A stretch of 64,000 nucleotides of DNA from SFDP01 sp051891855 (lineage in GTDB: Bacteria > Bacillota > Clostridia > Lachnospirales > Lachnospiraceae), in contig JBJFFP010000048.1 of the NCBI GenBank assembly GCA_051891855.1, positions 31,401 through 95,400 on the forward strand, given 5' to 3'. The notes beneath the pieces are model-generated. The model was not told the DNA's origin, made no database searches, and saw only the letters and a list, made by a program, of their open reading frames with translations. Below are positions 37,301 through 44,054 of the stretch, piece by piece. Numbering within the stretch: position 1 is the first letter of the stretch; every line of letters begins with the position of its first letter. The translations under genes and the position numbers were made by a program.

Positions 37301-39255
37301 TCTTTAATTGTATCCTTTACACTCTGTTCGATACACCCATCCCCAAGCTTGACTACTTTATAGGGTCCTACATAATCAGGTATGTTCAACTTTCCATCCG
37401 AAGGCGGATTCAAGGGATTTACTAAAATACAGTTGGTAACTGTAGCTTCCTTCTTACTCTTATTAACATTGGAAGTAATCAGATAAGCATCGCTTTTAAC
37501 TTCATAGTAATCCACGCCATTCTCTGTATATACATAAGGCACAGATACATTTCCGGACATTGTACATGCCCAAGTAGATTTTCTTGGACCTGCAACCTGA
37601 TTAGAGCCATCTAATTTAGGCCCTTTTACATAAAAATTTGCATTAGTTACTGACGAAAATAAAGTGTCAGGAAAAAGGGTATATCTACATGTTTCCGGAA
37701 ATTCAACATAAGACAAACCTGTACAATTTGCAAATAAATTTCCAAGTAAAGTAACTGGCGCTGTATAACCCAAATTTCTCGGCATAACTACCGTTTGCAA
37801 TGCTGTACGACCATAGAATACATAGTCTGCTAATCCAGATTCATCTTTTTTAGTTTGTACAGATGTAAGCCCTTTAGGCAACTTAATGGACGTAAGAGTT
37901 CCACCGTCTACCACACCAAGTGCAAATGCTCCTGTCCCGATGGTAATAATTTCTTCATCAGTCAAATCAAGTGAAGCAAGTGCTGGACAATTATAAAATG
38001 CAAATTGCTTAATCTCCAATGCACTAGTAGCATCAAAAGATAATGTACTTAATACATCATTATTAGCAAAAGCACCCTCTCCTATGGAATTAATTGAGAA
38101 CGGGAAACTGACATTTGTCAATCTTGTGCCATAAAATGCCTCCGTACCAATTCTAAGAGTGGCTCTACTAAACTCAACCTGTTGAAGTCTAGAATTTTTA
38201 AATGCATAATTTCCTACGTCTTTAACATTTGTTAGAGTAATCTTTTCAACGTACGAACCTTCAAAAGCATTATCACCGATATATAAAAGAGTTGACGGCA
38301 AAGTAAGGGTAATACCATTAGTCACTCCTTTAAAGGCGTTATCCCCTATTCCTATTAAATCATAGCTACTGTTCAAAATAGAAAAAACAAATCCATTATT
38401 ATCGGCACGGTAACCACTTGGTACCTGTGTATTCTTATCCACTGTTTTCAAAATATAGATAACATCAACACCGCCTGCAGTTCCGGTTTTTGGCTTTTCC
38501 GCTTCCCCTAATGTATACGCCGGTTTGTACACATTATTTGACACAGTACCCGTAAATTTAACCTTACCTGTTCCTACTGTAATTCCTTCATACTCACAAT
38601 AGTAGGCACCCCTTTTTAATGTATCCACCTCAGTTGCAGAAGCTGTTACCTCAGTAGGGCTTCCCTTCCCATCCTCTAATTCTTTATATTTTGTTGGGAA
38701 AAAGTATTTAAATTTAATTCCTTCCTCCGTACTGATTTCATCATATCTCAAAGTTTTTGAGTTTGACGCCGTAAAATAGGCATCATATTGAGTCTTATCA
38801 ATATTGAGATACTCTCCGCTATTTATTGTTCCTTGTAACGTAAGATCAGCGACAGAATACAAATCGTTATAATCAGACAGAACAGCTCCTGTAGTTGGTG
38901 TATTAATGGTATAATAATCAAATTGTTTTTCATATCTCCACACGCCACTATCCAACATTCTAAGCGTATAGAATTCCTTATCTCCTGGTTTAGATAAGTC
39001 AACCTTTGTTCCATTCACCTTATTAATCTCACTATCTGCCGTCACCTGATAATTCAGGGAAGTGCTCGCAGTAGTTCCCGGTGCGCTACCTCCGCTTCCG
39101 CCGGCACCCGGATCAGCCGCAGCTGCATCCGGAAAAGGAATCGCTGCTACAATAATTGCAGAAATCATGAGTAAAGCACCCAGAGTCCTCCTTACCGATT
39201 TTCGCAATCTGTAATTTTTCTTTTTTCTAGTCTTAGCTTGTACTTTTTTGCTCAT
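34309..39255 (-). CDS. Giant BspA-type LRR surface protein with PKTG sorting signal
   Basis: 1648 residues. Basic N-terminus and signal sequence (about 25-47). Many LRR_5 repeats in two blocks (about 300-560 and 640-740, again 980-1180; for example IGDNAFEGSYVEKITL, IGKEAFQGCTSLTKATIG). Then an InlB-type repeat (about 1205-1270), a Gly/Thr-rich linker with a Ca-binding-like DTDGDGIADYDKDGN, two bacterial repeat (divergent InlB B) modules, a final beta domain, and a C-terminal sorting signal: QTPKTGDG, hydrophobic helix, KRDSKYKTK. It is 24 bp after the sortase gene and is its likely substrate, displayed on the wall. Confidence 0.9.
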   Translation of the reverse strand: MSKKVQAKTRKKKNYRLRKSVRRTLGALLMISAIIVAAIPFPDAAAADPGAGGSGGSAPGTTASTSLNYQVTADSEINKVNGTKVDLSKPGDKEFYTLRMLDSGVWRYEKQFDYYTINTPTTGAVLSDYNDLYSVADLTLQGTINSGEYLNIDKTQYDAYFTASNSKTLRYDEISTEEGIKFKYFFPTKYKELEDGKGSPTEVTASATEVDTLKRGAYYCEYEGITVGTGKVKFTGTVSNNVYKPAYTLGEAEKPKTGTAGGVDVIYILKTVDKNTQVPSGYRADNNGFVFSILNSSYDLIGIGDNAFKGVTNGITLTLPSTLLYIGDNAFEGSYVEKITLTNVKDVGNYAFKNSRLQQVEFSRATLRIGTEAFYGTRLTNVSFPFSINSIGEGAFANNDVLSTLSFDATSALEIKQFAFYNCPALASLDLTDEEIITIGTGAFALGVVDGGTLTSIKLPKGLTSVQTKKDESGLADYVFYGRTALQTVVMPRNLGYTAPVTLLGNLFANCTGLSYVEFPETCRYTLFPDTLFSSVTNANFYVKGPKLDGSNQVAGPRKSTWACTMSGNVSVPYVYTENGVDYYEVKSDAYLITSNVNKSKKEATVTNCILVNPLNPPSDGKLNIPDYVGPYKVVKLGDGCIEQSVKDTIKELIIGNSIVEIGDQVFMDCKNMSMLEIGDGVKFIGKEAFQGCTSLTKATIGSGLTQLKDRAFEGCKTLVEIEFKTPAGGAASFPLKNIGTDALATGSNKLTITGIIDKVYGPFAYSMDAGNYVDKTLGIRICYKSPDPTCLTVILDNRNNFPTLVDYPKYEDLKNVMVDDVDTSGNPIGTKTNLKEKYESGKPLTPAEEALINATLYLDIPDGIDSIDVRGYLKSTSRQTVNEGQEVTNRYSVAAYFSDAGTYKYKTQYENYGLFNGGLTDGSVVEKEERGDDNIRSITMHSVRYLPTVSQEDLDRLGTDIPVMSGGAFYSCENLQMVSLGAAMEDVGELPFLACTSLNSISSETPKFICNNKVLYENITQNSDGEAVTGKKIVECLATRGTAGDSVVNVETDPTLSEVVEIADGAFMRCDNLGTVDLSGTPNTLKTIPTNCFMDNSGLVEVTLPSNIRIIEEGAFENTADNIRVTILGREVDLKTSAFKGNKAIVRTYKDTAAYNAAMGIPNVTVIPIEDTFRVAFYNSVDGSIIKVDYVEEGKRADAPEGDEIPKVAGMKFTGWSTDEYKNVTKDLVVLALYASDGTGGTGGNGGTGGGTGGGTGGGTGGGTGGNGTGGTDVNGGVDTDGDGIADYDKDGNKLYTLTVTNGTGSGRYKAGARVSIAANAASAGSTFANWTSSNTNVIFEDSTKATTTLVMPAGDATVIANYAGQYTLEVKYGSGSGSYPAGAKVTISAVEAPAGKQFSRWSSSTSSLTIASSTSSTTTITMPASNATVEALYSNTATGGSTGTGSASTTGASSTNKTSIVITRPGISDTDQASAYVSGSSDGFVVKISQSAEADEAALAALEAEYGDMTPIKFAAMDISLYDATGTTKITDTTGLKVNITMPIPDALRSYAGNNKIAGIVNGSLDKLGVKFITMNGIPCMSFTATHFSPYVVYVDTGNLVAGDILDQTPKTGDGIHPKWFLSIGLASISMVLFLKRDSKYKTKLS
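35461..35520. repeat. 12-bp tandem repeat encoding Gly/Thr linker
   Basis: Four near-identical 12-bp units (AGTTCCGCCTCC or GGTTCCGCCTCC) plus one degenerate copy run from 35461 to 35520 within the 1648-residue gene, encoding the GGGT repeats of its linker. Unit loss or gain would change linker length without a frameshift. Confidence 0.85.
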
Positions 39256-39279
39256 TGCAATCTTCTCCTTTGTAAACTG

Positions 39280-40434
39280 TCAGTTCACTTTTTTTGCCAC
39301 TACAACAAATCTGCCTTCTTCCTCCTGGTGGTCACAGGTGGACAGAGTGATTAATCGTTCTCCATAGGTTGCGGTTACACCTGTATCATACAGGGATATA
39401 TTTGCCATTTCCTGCATGGTGGAATCAAACTCCTCCGGTGTTGCTGCATCCAAAAACTGATAATATTTAAAAACGATCTCATCTTCATTATATACCCGGG
39501 AACGGAACACATACATAATCTGCCATATTCCTTCCTCATAAAGAGTATCAAACTGAATGAGAGGATGCTTCTGATAATAGTCCTCACTGCTGTATTTATC
39601 CAGGTTACCAAACATTTTTCCCGATTTCATATGATGTCCGTAAATAATCATATTGGTTCCCGGATTAGTAATATCACAATCCTTATCTAAAAAAATAGAA
39701 CCATTTTTATCATATTCCTGTGTGTAATTATGATCTAAATAATACTCATTATTCACTGTCTGCATGACAGGATAATCTATATTAGTATCGTCAATTTTCA
39801 GCCATCCGATTAGACTTTTATTCTGAGAATATAATTTCTTATATTTATCCAGAACTACCAATTCCTTCTTTTCTTCACTGGTATAATTAATCTTTAGCTT
39901 TTGTTCGCCCTCGGTAATCTCTTCTTTCAAGGATGCTAGGTATTCATATTGGGCTGAATTTTTTGCATATAAATAGTAATAAAATACTACATAACCAATG
40001 CAAACGAAGGCAATCAGCGAGCAGACAAGCACCAATCTTTTTCTCTTCTTCTCCTGTCGGTAAAATTCATAACGAATCTGCTCTTGCATGTCTTCGTCGT
40101 AATCCTCCAGCTTTTTCGGTGTCTTTTTGTCTACTTTCTTCTTACTTTCTTTTTTCTTTTTAATTGCAGGTTTTTTCTTTCTGGTATCAACTCTGTTTTC
40201 TGCTTTAAATCTGTGTTCAAGCTCCTCCAGAAAGTCTTCGCCCAATAGGGTTTCAAAATGAATTTTCCCCTGCTTCAATATTTCCAAAAGCCGCTCTCTT
40301 CCACTTTTATCCAGCATCTCGTATTTTTTCTCAATTGTCTGGATTTTCTTCTGATCCCGTAGAGCTGCCTGGTGATCCCTGGCGGTGCGGAAGGAGCGGC
40401 CTCTTACACTGTACTCTTTTCCGACCATAGCCAT
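39280..40434 (-). CDS. srtB: Class B sortase with long cytoplasmic basic N-terminus
   Basis: 384 residues. The first ~130 are cytoplasmic, charged and Lys-rich (KKKPAIKKKKESKKK near 87-100), unusually long for a sortase. A membrane helix follows (about 134-154), then the sortase B domain: IGWLKIDDTNIDYPVMQ, IYGHHM (catalytic His at 267/268), TLSTCDHQ (catalytic Cys 367) and EGRFVVVAKK (Arg 375). Sortases cleave the sorting motif and attach the protein to peptidoglycan. The downstream LRR protein with TPKTGD is the obvious substrate. GGAG precedes the ATG at 40434. Confidence 0.93.
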   Translation of the reverse strand: MAMVGKEYSVRGRSFRTARDHQAALRDQKKIQTIEKKYEMLDKSGRERLLEILKQGKIHFETLLGEDFLEELEHRFKAENRVDTRKKKPAIKKKKESKKKVDKKTPKKLEDYDEDMQEQIRYEFYRQEKKRKRLVLVCSLIAFVCIGYVVFYYYLYAKNSAQYEYLASLKEEITEGEQKLKINYTSEEKKELVVLDKYKKLYSQNKSLIGWLKIDDTNIDYPVMQTVNNEYYLDHNYTQEYDKNGSIFLDKDCDITNPGTNMIIYGHHMKSGKMFGNLDKYSSEDYYQKHPLIQFDTLYEEGIWQIMYVFRSRVYNEDEIVFKYYQFLDAATPEEFDSTMQEMANISLYDTGVTATYGERLITLSTCDHQEEEGRFVVVAKKVN

Positions 40435-40467
40435 ACAACTCCATTGTTATAAATATACCTAATATAC

Positions 40468-40495
40468 ATTTTACAATATCTTGGAATTAATGCAA
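40468..40495 (-). promoter_or_regulatory. Candidate promoter of the sortase-LRR genes
   Basis: TTGCAT at 40490-40495, 16-bp spacer, TAAAAT at 40468-40473, about 34 bp before the sortase start. The fit is moderate. Confidence 0.5.
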
Positions 40496-40503
40496 GTATT
40501 TTG

Positions 40504-40785
40504 TCAACATCTGGAAAAATTTAATAACTCCCTGGTCTTTACCTTAAATAATTCTGCCCAATAGTCTAAGCCACTGGCCCTGTCCTCTTCATTTGCCAGT
40601 TCGATTTGATTTAAGCTTACTTTTTTTCCGGTGATTTCTCCCGCAAGGTCGATTGGATTCATAATAATAATGGATTCGATTTCTTCCGGCTTAAGCTGTA
40701 ATAATGCACAGACCAGTCCAATCAACACCTTATGGAATTTTGAACCATTATATTTTTTTCTTTTTTTCTGAAACCTTGACAGGCC
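40504..40785 (-). pseudogene. Remnant of PD-(D/E)XK (Rpn-type) nuclease/transposase
   Basis: An open frame without a proper start (open from 40785, stop at 40504). It reads HKVLIGLVCALLQLKPEEIESI, then NPIDLAGEITGKK, then jumps to IELANEEDRASGLDYWAELFK. The first and last parts resemble the N-terminal and C-terminal ends of PD-(D/E)XK nuclease-family transposases (LKPEEIESIEILNP-like and ATEEDK-W-LFK-like), while the catalytic core between them is missing. It is most simply an internally deleted relic. Confidence 0.6.
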
Positions 40786-40800
40786 TTACCACATACTATA
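40773..40800 (+). promoter_or_regulatory. SigK-like promoter of the HCB gene
   Basis: AC at 40773-40774, 17 bp, then CATACTATA at 40792-40800, which fits the sigma-K consensus AC-N17-CATANNNTA exactly. A sigma-A reading (TTGACA at 40776-40781 with TATACA 15 bp later) has a short spacer. Late mother-cell expression is inferred. Confidence 0.55.
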
Positions 40801-40830
40801 CACCATAACCAAAACATTGGAGGATTTACA

Positions 40831-41076
40831 ATGAGTGATTTAACAGCAACAGGCTGCTCTTCCTGCAGCAACAATTGTAACAACGGATGCGGAAGCTGGA
40901 TTTGGATTATTATCCTGTTATTCTTCTGTAATGGAAACAACGGAAGCCTTTTCAATTTAGGTGGCAACGGATGCGGCTGTGATTGTGACAACAACAATAA
41001 CGGCTGCGAATGGTTGATTATCCTTCTGGTTCTGTTCAGCTGCTGCGGATGCGGAAATAATTCCTGCGGATGCTAA
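40831..41076 (+). CDS. Small high-cysteine HCB-type protein, probable spore-layer component
   Basis: 81 residues very rich in Cys, Gly and Asn, with two hydrophobic segments (SWIWIIILLFFC, about 22-33, and EWLIILLVLFSCCGC, about 60-74) separated by an Asn/Gly/Cys linker. It resembles small proteins annotated in Lachnospiraceae as 'chorion class high-cysteine HCB protein 13'. A sigma-K-like promoter and GGAGG before the ATG support expression in sporulation. Function is not established; cross-linking in a spore coat is a reasonable guess. A strong terminator follows. Confidence 0.72.
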   Translation: MSDLTATGCSSCSNNCNNGCGSWIWIIILLFFCNGNNGSLFNLGGNGCGCDCDNNNNGCEWLIILLVLFSCCGCGNNSCGC

Positions 41077-41092
41077 TCAACCCCTTTCAGAG

Positions 41093-41119
41093 AGGCACCG
41101 GTTGTACCGGTGTCTTTTT
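41093..41119 (+). terminator. Intrinsic terminator after the HCB gene
   Basis: A 10-bp stem (41093-41102 with 41106-41115, core CACCGGT/ACCGGTG, including one wobble pair) with a 3-base loop and a TTTTT tail, 16 bp after the stop codon. Confidence 0.85.
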
Positions 41120-41140
41120 GTACTTAAGCTTATGTTTAGG

Positions 41141-41168
41141 GCATATATCCGAATCTTTATCATAGGAT
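41141..41168 (+). promoter_or_regulatory. Weak SigE-like promoter candidate
   Basis: GCATATAT at 41141-41148, 12 bp, then CATAGGAT at 41161-41168, resembling the sigma-E pattern (GHATATNN, CATACAHT) with two mismatches in the -10. It precedes the pair of unknown genes at 41200 and 41712. Confidence 0.35.
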
Positions 41169-41199
41169 TAACTATAGCCTTTTTGCCGAGGAGCATACT

Positions 41200-41715
41200 A
41201 TGGAAAAATGTGACCAGCCCGGGCAGCCGGCAGAGGCCATCATTGCCTTTGATACTTTATATACCACCAATCATATGCAGATGTTAAAGCTGCTTTTTCC
41301 TTATCTGGATATGGAAATCCGTCATAAAGCAGCTATGTTCATCAAATGGCAGGAGCTTTTATATACCATGAATTCTGTCCGCTATTATTCCGCCCGCTGC
41401 CGGATGGGGCACGGCAAAAAAAAAGAATTAGATATTGCTTCTCTTCTTCCTCTTCTGTCTCCCTATTGCAGTGAGGAGGAAAAGAATATGCTGTCCCGTT
41501 TTTTACAGATGCAGAATATGATGCAGACCTGGCAGAGTATGGCAGAGTATCTGCCAATGATTCAGGAAATGATGGGAGCCTTTTCTTCTTCAGACTCATC
41601 TCCGGGAGGCGGCGGCTTTCAAGGCTTTGGCAATATGATGGATCTGCTGAAAAATATGATGACTCCCGAGCAGCAAAGTATGTTTTCTCTGTTTATGGAA
41701 GGAGGTACACCATGA
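41200..41715 (+). CDS. Conserved hypothetical protein (Met/Gln-rich C-terminus)
   Basis: 171 residues, soluble, no signal peptide. The N-terminal half is helical (FDTLYTTNHMQMLKLLFPYLDMEIRH), the middle has a short basic stretch (GHGKKK), and the C-terminal part (about 105-170) is Met/Gln-rich with a Gly-rich turn (SSPGGGGFQGFGNMMDLLKNMM). I do not recognise a characterised family. The start has GAGGAG seven bases upstream. Its stop overlaps the next gene by 4 nt (ATGA), so the two are coupled. Confidence 0.65.
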   Translation: MEKCDQPGQPAEAIIAFDTLYTTNHMQMLKLLFPYLDMEIRHKAAMFIKWQELLYTMNSVRYYSARCRMGHGKKKELDIASLLPLLSPYCSEEEKNMLSRFLQMQNMMQTWQSMAEYLPMIQEMMGAFSSSDSSPGGGGFQGFGNMMDLLKNMMTPEQQSMFSLFMEGGTP

Positions 41716-41993
41716 CTCACGATAACCAGTGGATGCAGGATATGGAGTTAAAATCCATCCCTATATTCAAATTGGAATTTTTACAGGAAATGCTTTTTGA
41801 AAGTAAAAAACACACCGGAAAGGAACTGTTTCCTTTTTTTATGTCTCTGGCTGCAAAAAGTCGGGCAAAGAATATCAGCTTCAGTCAAGATGAGCTGGAT
41901 ATCCTTATTCCGGTGTTAAAAAAATACGCTTCCGAAGAGGAAGTAAAAAAGATGAATCAGGCAATTACCCTGTTCAAAAAACGGCAGAGTTGA
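41712..41993 (+). CDS. Small conserved hypothetical protein coupled to the 41200 gene
   Basis: 93 residues, soluble and mostly helical (LEFLQEMLFESKKHTGKELFPFFMSLAAKSR; ELDILIPVLKKYASEEEVKKMNQAI). No recognised domain. It starts within the ATGA overlap, with GGAGG upstream. The two proteins probably act together; a bidirectional terminator follows. Confidence 0.6.
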   Translation: MTHDNQWMQDMELKSIPIFKLEFLQEMLFESKKHTGKELFPFFMSLAAKSRAKNISFSQDELDILIPVLKKYASEEEVKKMNQAITLFKKRQS

Positions 41994-42014
41994 TTTTTTT
42001 ATGGACAAATAACT

Positions 42015-42057
42015 CCCCCTCTGTTTCACTGACTGTAAAACGGAGGGGGCTGCTTTT
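42015..42057. terminator. Terminator between convergent genes
   Basis: A 12-bp stem with one wobble pair (42015-42026 with 42038-42049, CCCCCTCTGTTT/AAACGGAGGGGG) and an 11-base loop, followed on the plus strand by GCTTTTT. It ends the plus-strand pair at 41993 and, more weakly (TTATTT), the AICAR transformylase transcript on the minus strand. Confidence 0.85.
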
Positions 42058-42068
42058 TCTCCTACTTT

Positions 42069-43247
42069 TTAATGATGGAAAAGTCTGATTCCGGTAAAGA
42101 CCATGGCCATACCATATTTATCACAGCATTCAATAACCAGATCATCCCTTACGGATCCGCCGGGCTGGGCGATATAAGCTACACCGCTTTTTTTAGCCCG
42201 TTCAATATTGTCACTGAAGGGAAAGAAAGCATCTGAACCCAGGGAAACTCCTTCCAGCTTATCCAGCCATTCCCGTTTTTCTTCCCTGCTGAATACAGGC
42301 GGCTTTTCCCGGAATATATTCTGCCAGGCTCCTTCTGCCAGAACATCCATATATTCCTCTCCAATATAATTATCAATTGCATTATCTCGGTCTGCCCTTC
42401 CGATTCCCTCCTTGAAGGGCAGGTTCAGCACCTGGGGCGCCTGTCTTAGCCACCAATTGTCCGCTTTATTTCCTGCCAGCCTTGTACAATGCACTCTGGA
42501 CTGCTGTCCCGCTCCAATACCGATAGCCTGTCCGTTCTTGGCAAAGCAAACGGAATTGGACTGAGTATATTTCAGCGTAATTAAGGAAATCAGTAGATCG
42601 ATTTTAGCCCACTCCGGAATTTCTTTATTGGCCGTTACCACTTCTTTTAGGAGTTCATCATTGATCAGCAGCTCATTTCTTCCCTGCTCAAAGGTAATTC
42701 CAAAAACATCCTTATGCTCAACAGGCTCAGGGATATAGGAGGGATCAATTTCGATGACGTTATAATTTCCCTTTTTCTTTGTCATTAAAATTTCCAGCGC
42801 TTCCGGCTCATAGCCCGGTGCGATAACACCATCGGAAACCTCTCTCTTAATCATTTTTGCCGTAGAGACATCACAAATATCAGAAAGTGCAATGAAATCA
42901 CCGAAGGAGGACATTCTGTCCGCGCCTCTTGCTCTGGCATAAGCCGAAGCCAGAGGGGAAAGCTCATCCAAATCATCAACCCAGTAAATCTTTGCCAGGG
43001 TTTCACTTAAAGGAAGTCCCACTGCCGCTCCCGCCGGAGAAACATGCTTAAAGGAGGCTGCTGCCGGAAGCTTAGTTGCTTCCTTCAGTTCCTTCACCAG
43101 CTGCCAGCCGTTAAAAGCGTCCAAAAAATTGATATATCCTGGTTTACCGCATAATACCTTTATGGGAAGCTCACCATCTTCCTTCATATAAATCCTTGAA
43201 GGCTTCTGATTGGGGTTGCATCCATATTTTAATTCCAGCTCTTTCAC
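42069..43247 (-). CDS. Stand-alone AICAR transformylase (PurH C-domain)
   Basis: 392 residues, only the formyltransferase part of bifunctional PurH; the IMP cyclohydrolase domain is absent. Catalytic elements are visible: AASFKHVSPAGAA (Lys-His pair), TLKYTQSNSVCFAKNGQ and GAGQQSRVH, and a C-terminal FFPFSDNIE. It transfers formyl from 10-formyl-THF to AICAR giving FAICAR. The following step is supplied by the PurO-like gene 51 bp upstream, in the same direction. CTTTCCTCC-type ribosome site (GGAGG) precedes the ATG. Confidence 0.93.
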   Translation of the reverse strand: MKELELKYGCNPNQKPSRIYMKEDGELPIKVLCGKPGYINFLDAFNGWQLVKELKEATKLPAAASFKHVSPAGAAVGLPLSETLAKIYWVDDLDELSPLASAYARARGADRMSSFGDFIALSDICDVSTAKMIKREVSDGVIAPGYEPEALEILMTKKKGNYNVIEIDPSYIPEPVEHKDVFGITFEQGRNELLINDELLKEVVTANKEIPEWAKIDLLISLITLKYTQSNSVCFAKNGQAIGIGAGQQSRVHCTRLAGNKADNWWLRQAPQVLNLPFKEGIGRADRDNAIDNYIGEEYMDVLAEGAWQNIFREKPPVFSREEKREWLDKLEGVSLGSDAFFPFSDNIERAKKSGVAYIAQPGGSVRDDLVIECCDKYGMAMVFTGIRLFHH

Positions 43248-43298
43248 TTTGCTTTCCTCCTGTTATCCTGCATTAATTATTGTTTTGGTCACCCTCTT

Positions 43299-44012
43299 TT
43301 ATTGATTTTTATTGACGATTCTGGTTTCCCACTTTCCGTTTTCGATTTCTATAAACCGTACAAATAAAGATACCTTGTTCTCTTCATTCAGACTGCTCCA
43401 AAGCCTGTCCGTAAATTCATCGATACTTCCTTTTATTTCTACCAGTCTGGGCTCTCCTTCAAAGCTGGGAAGGGGACTACCATCCTGCATATAGGTATGG
43501 ATAAAATGTCCCTCGCCCGCCCCGGGATTTTCATAAGCAAAGGTATAGCGATTGCAGGAAGAAGGATCACCGTTATTGCTTTTTAGAATAGACATGGCAT
43601 AGTTGAACTTTCCCCCTCCAAGATGTAAAATGCCGGAAATTCTGGGAGTATAGTTTGGGGCATCCGGCTCAAACTCTCTGCATCTTAAGGATTGCTCAAA
43701 GGTCATCTGTTTGTCCATTCCTTCATAAATGGTATCCGTCTGATCTCCGTTGGTTACGATGGTCTTGTTTCCTAAAACTCTTACCGGTGCATATATAATC
43801 AGTGAAGGGTCTGTCATCTTTGAAGGATCAAAGGCCTGAGTCCGAATCCCGTCTCCATCCTCCACAAAAATACGGTTTCTGCTGTTCTCGCTTCTTCCCA
43901 TAATGAAATAAGCCGTAACTGCCTTTTTTCCGTCAGGAGTTTTTCCGATGACGATTCCCCTGCCAGGATAGGTGTTGGTTTTTAATATCTCTTCTAATTT
44001 TACCATTTCCAT
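43299..44012 (-). CDS. purO: IMP cyclohydrolase, PurO-type
   Basis: 237 residues from the ATG at 44012 (AAGGGG seven bases upstream; the frame extends to a TTG at 44036, rejected). Family features: TNTYPGRGIVIGKT, AYFIMGRSENSRNR, PRISGILHL and the FNYAMSILKSNNG stretch. PurO closes FAICAR to IMP and is best known from archaea; it also occurs in Clostridia in place of the PurH N-domain. The adjoining AICAR transformylase gene makes its substrate. Confidence 0.88.
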   Translation of the reverse strand: MEMVKLEEILKTNTYPGRGIVIGKTPDGKKAVTAYFIMGRSENSRNRIFVEDGDGIRTQAFDPSKMTDPSLIIYAPVRVLGNKTIVTNGDQTDTIYEGMDKQMTFEQSLRCREFEPDAPNYTPRISGILHLGGGKFNYAMSILKSNNGDPSSCNRYTFAYENPGAGEGHFIHTYMQDGSPLPSFEGEPRLVEIKGSIDEFTDRLWSSLNEENKVSLFVRFIEIENGKWETRIVNKNQ

Positions 44013-44054
44013 TTTTATCCCCTTATCTGTCCGCAATGACTGAATTTTCCTGAT

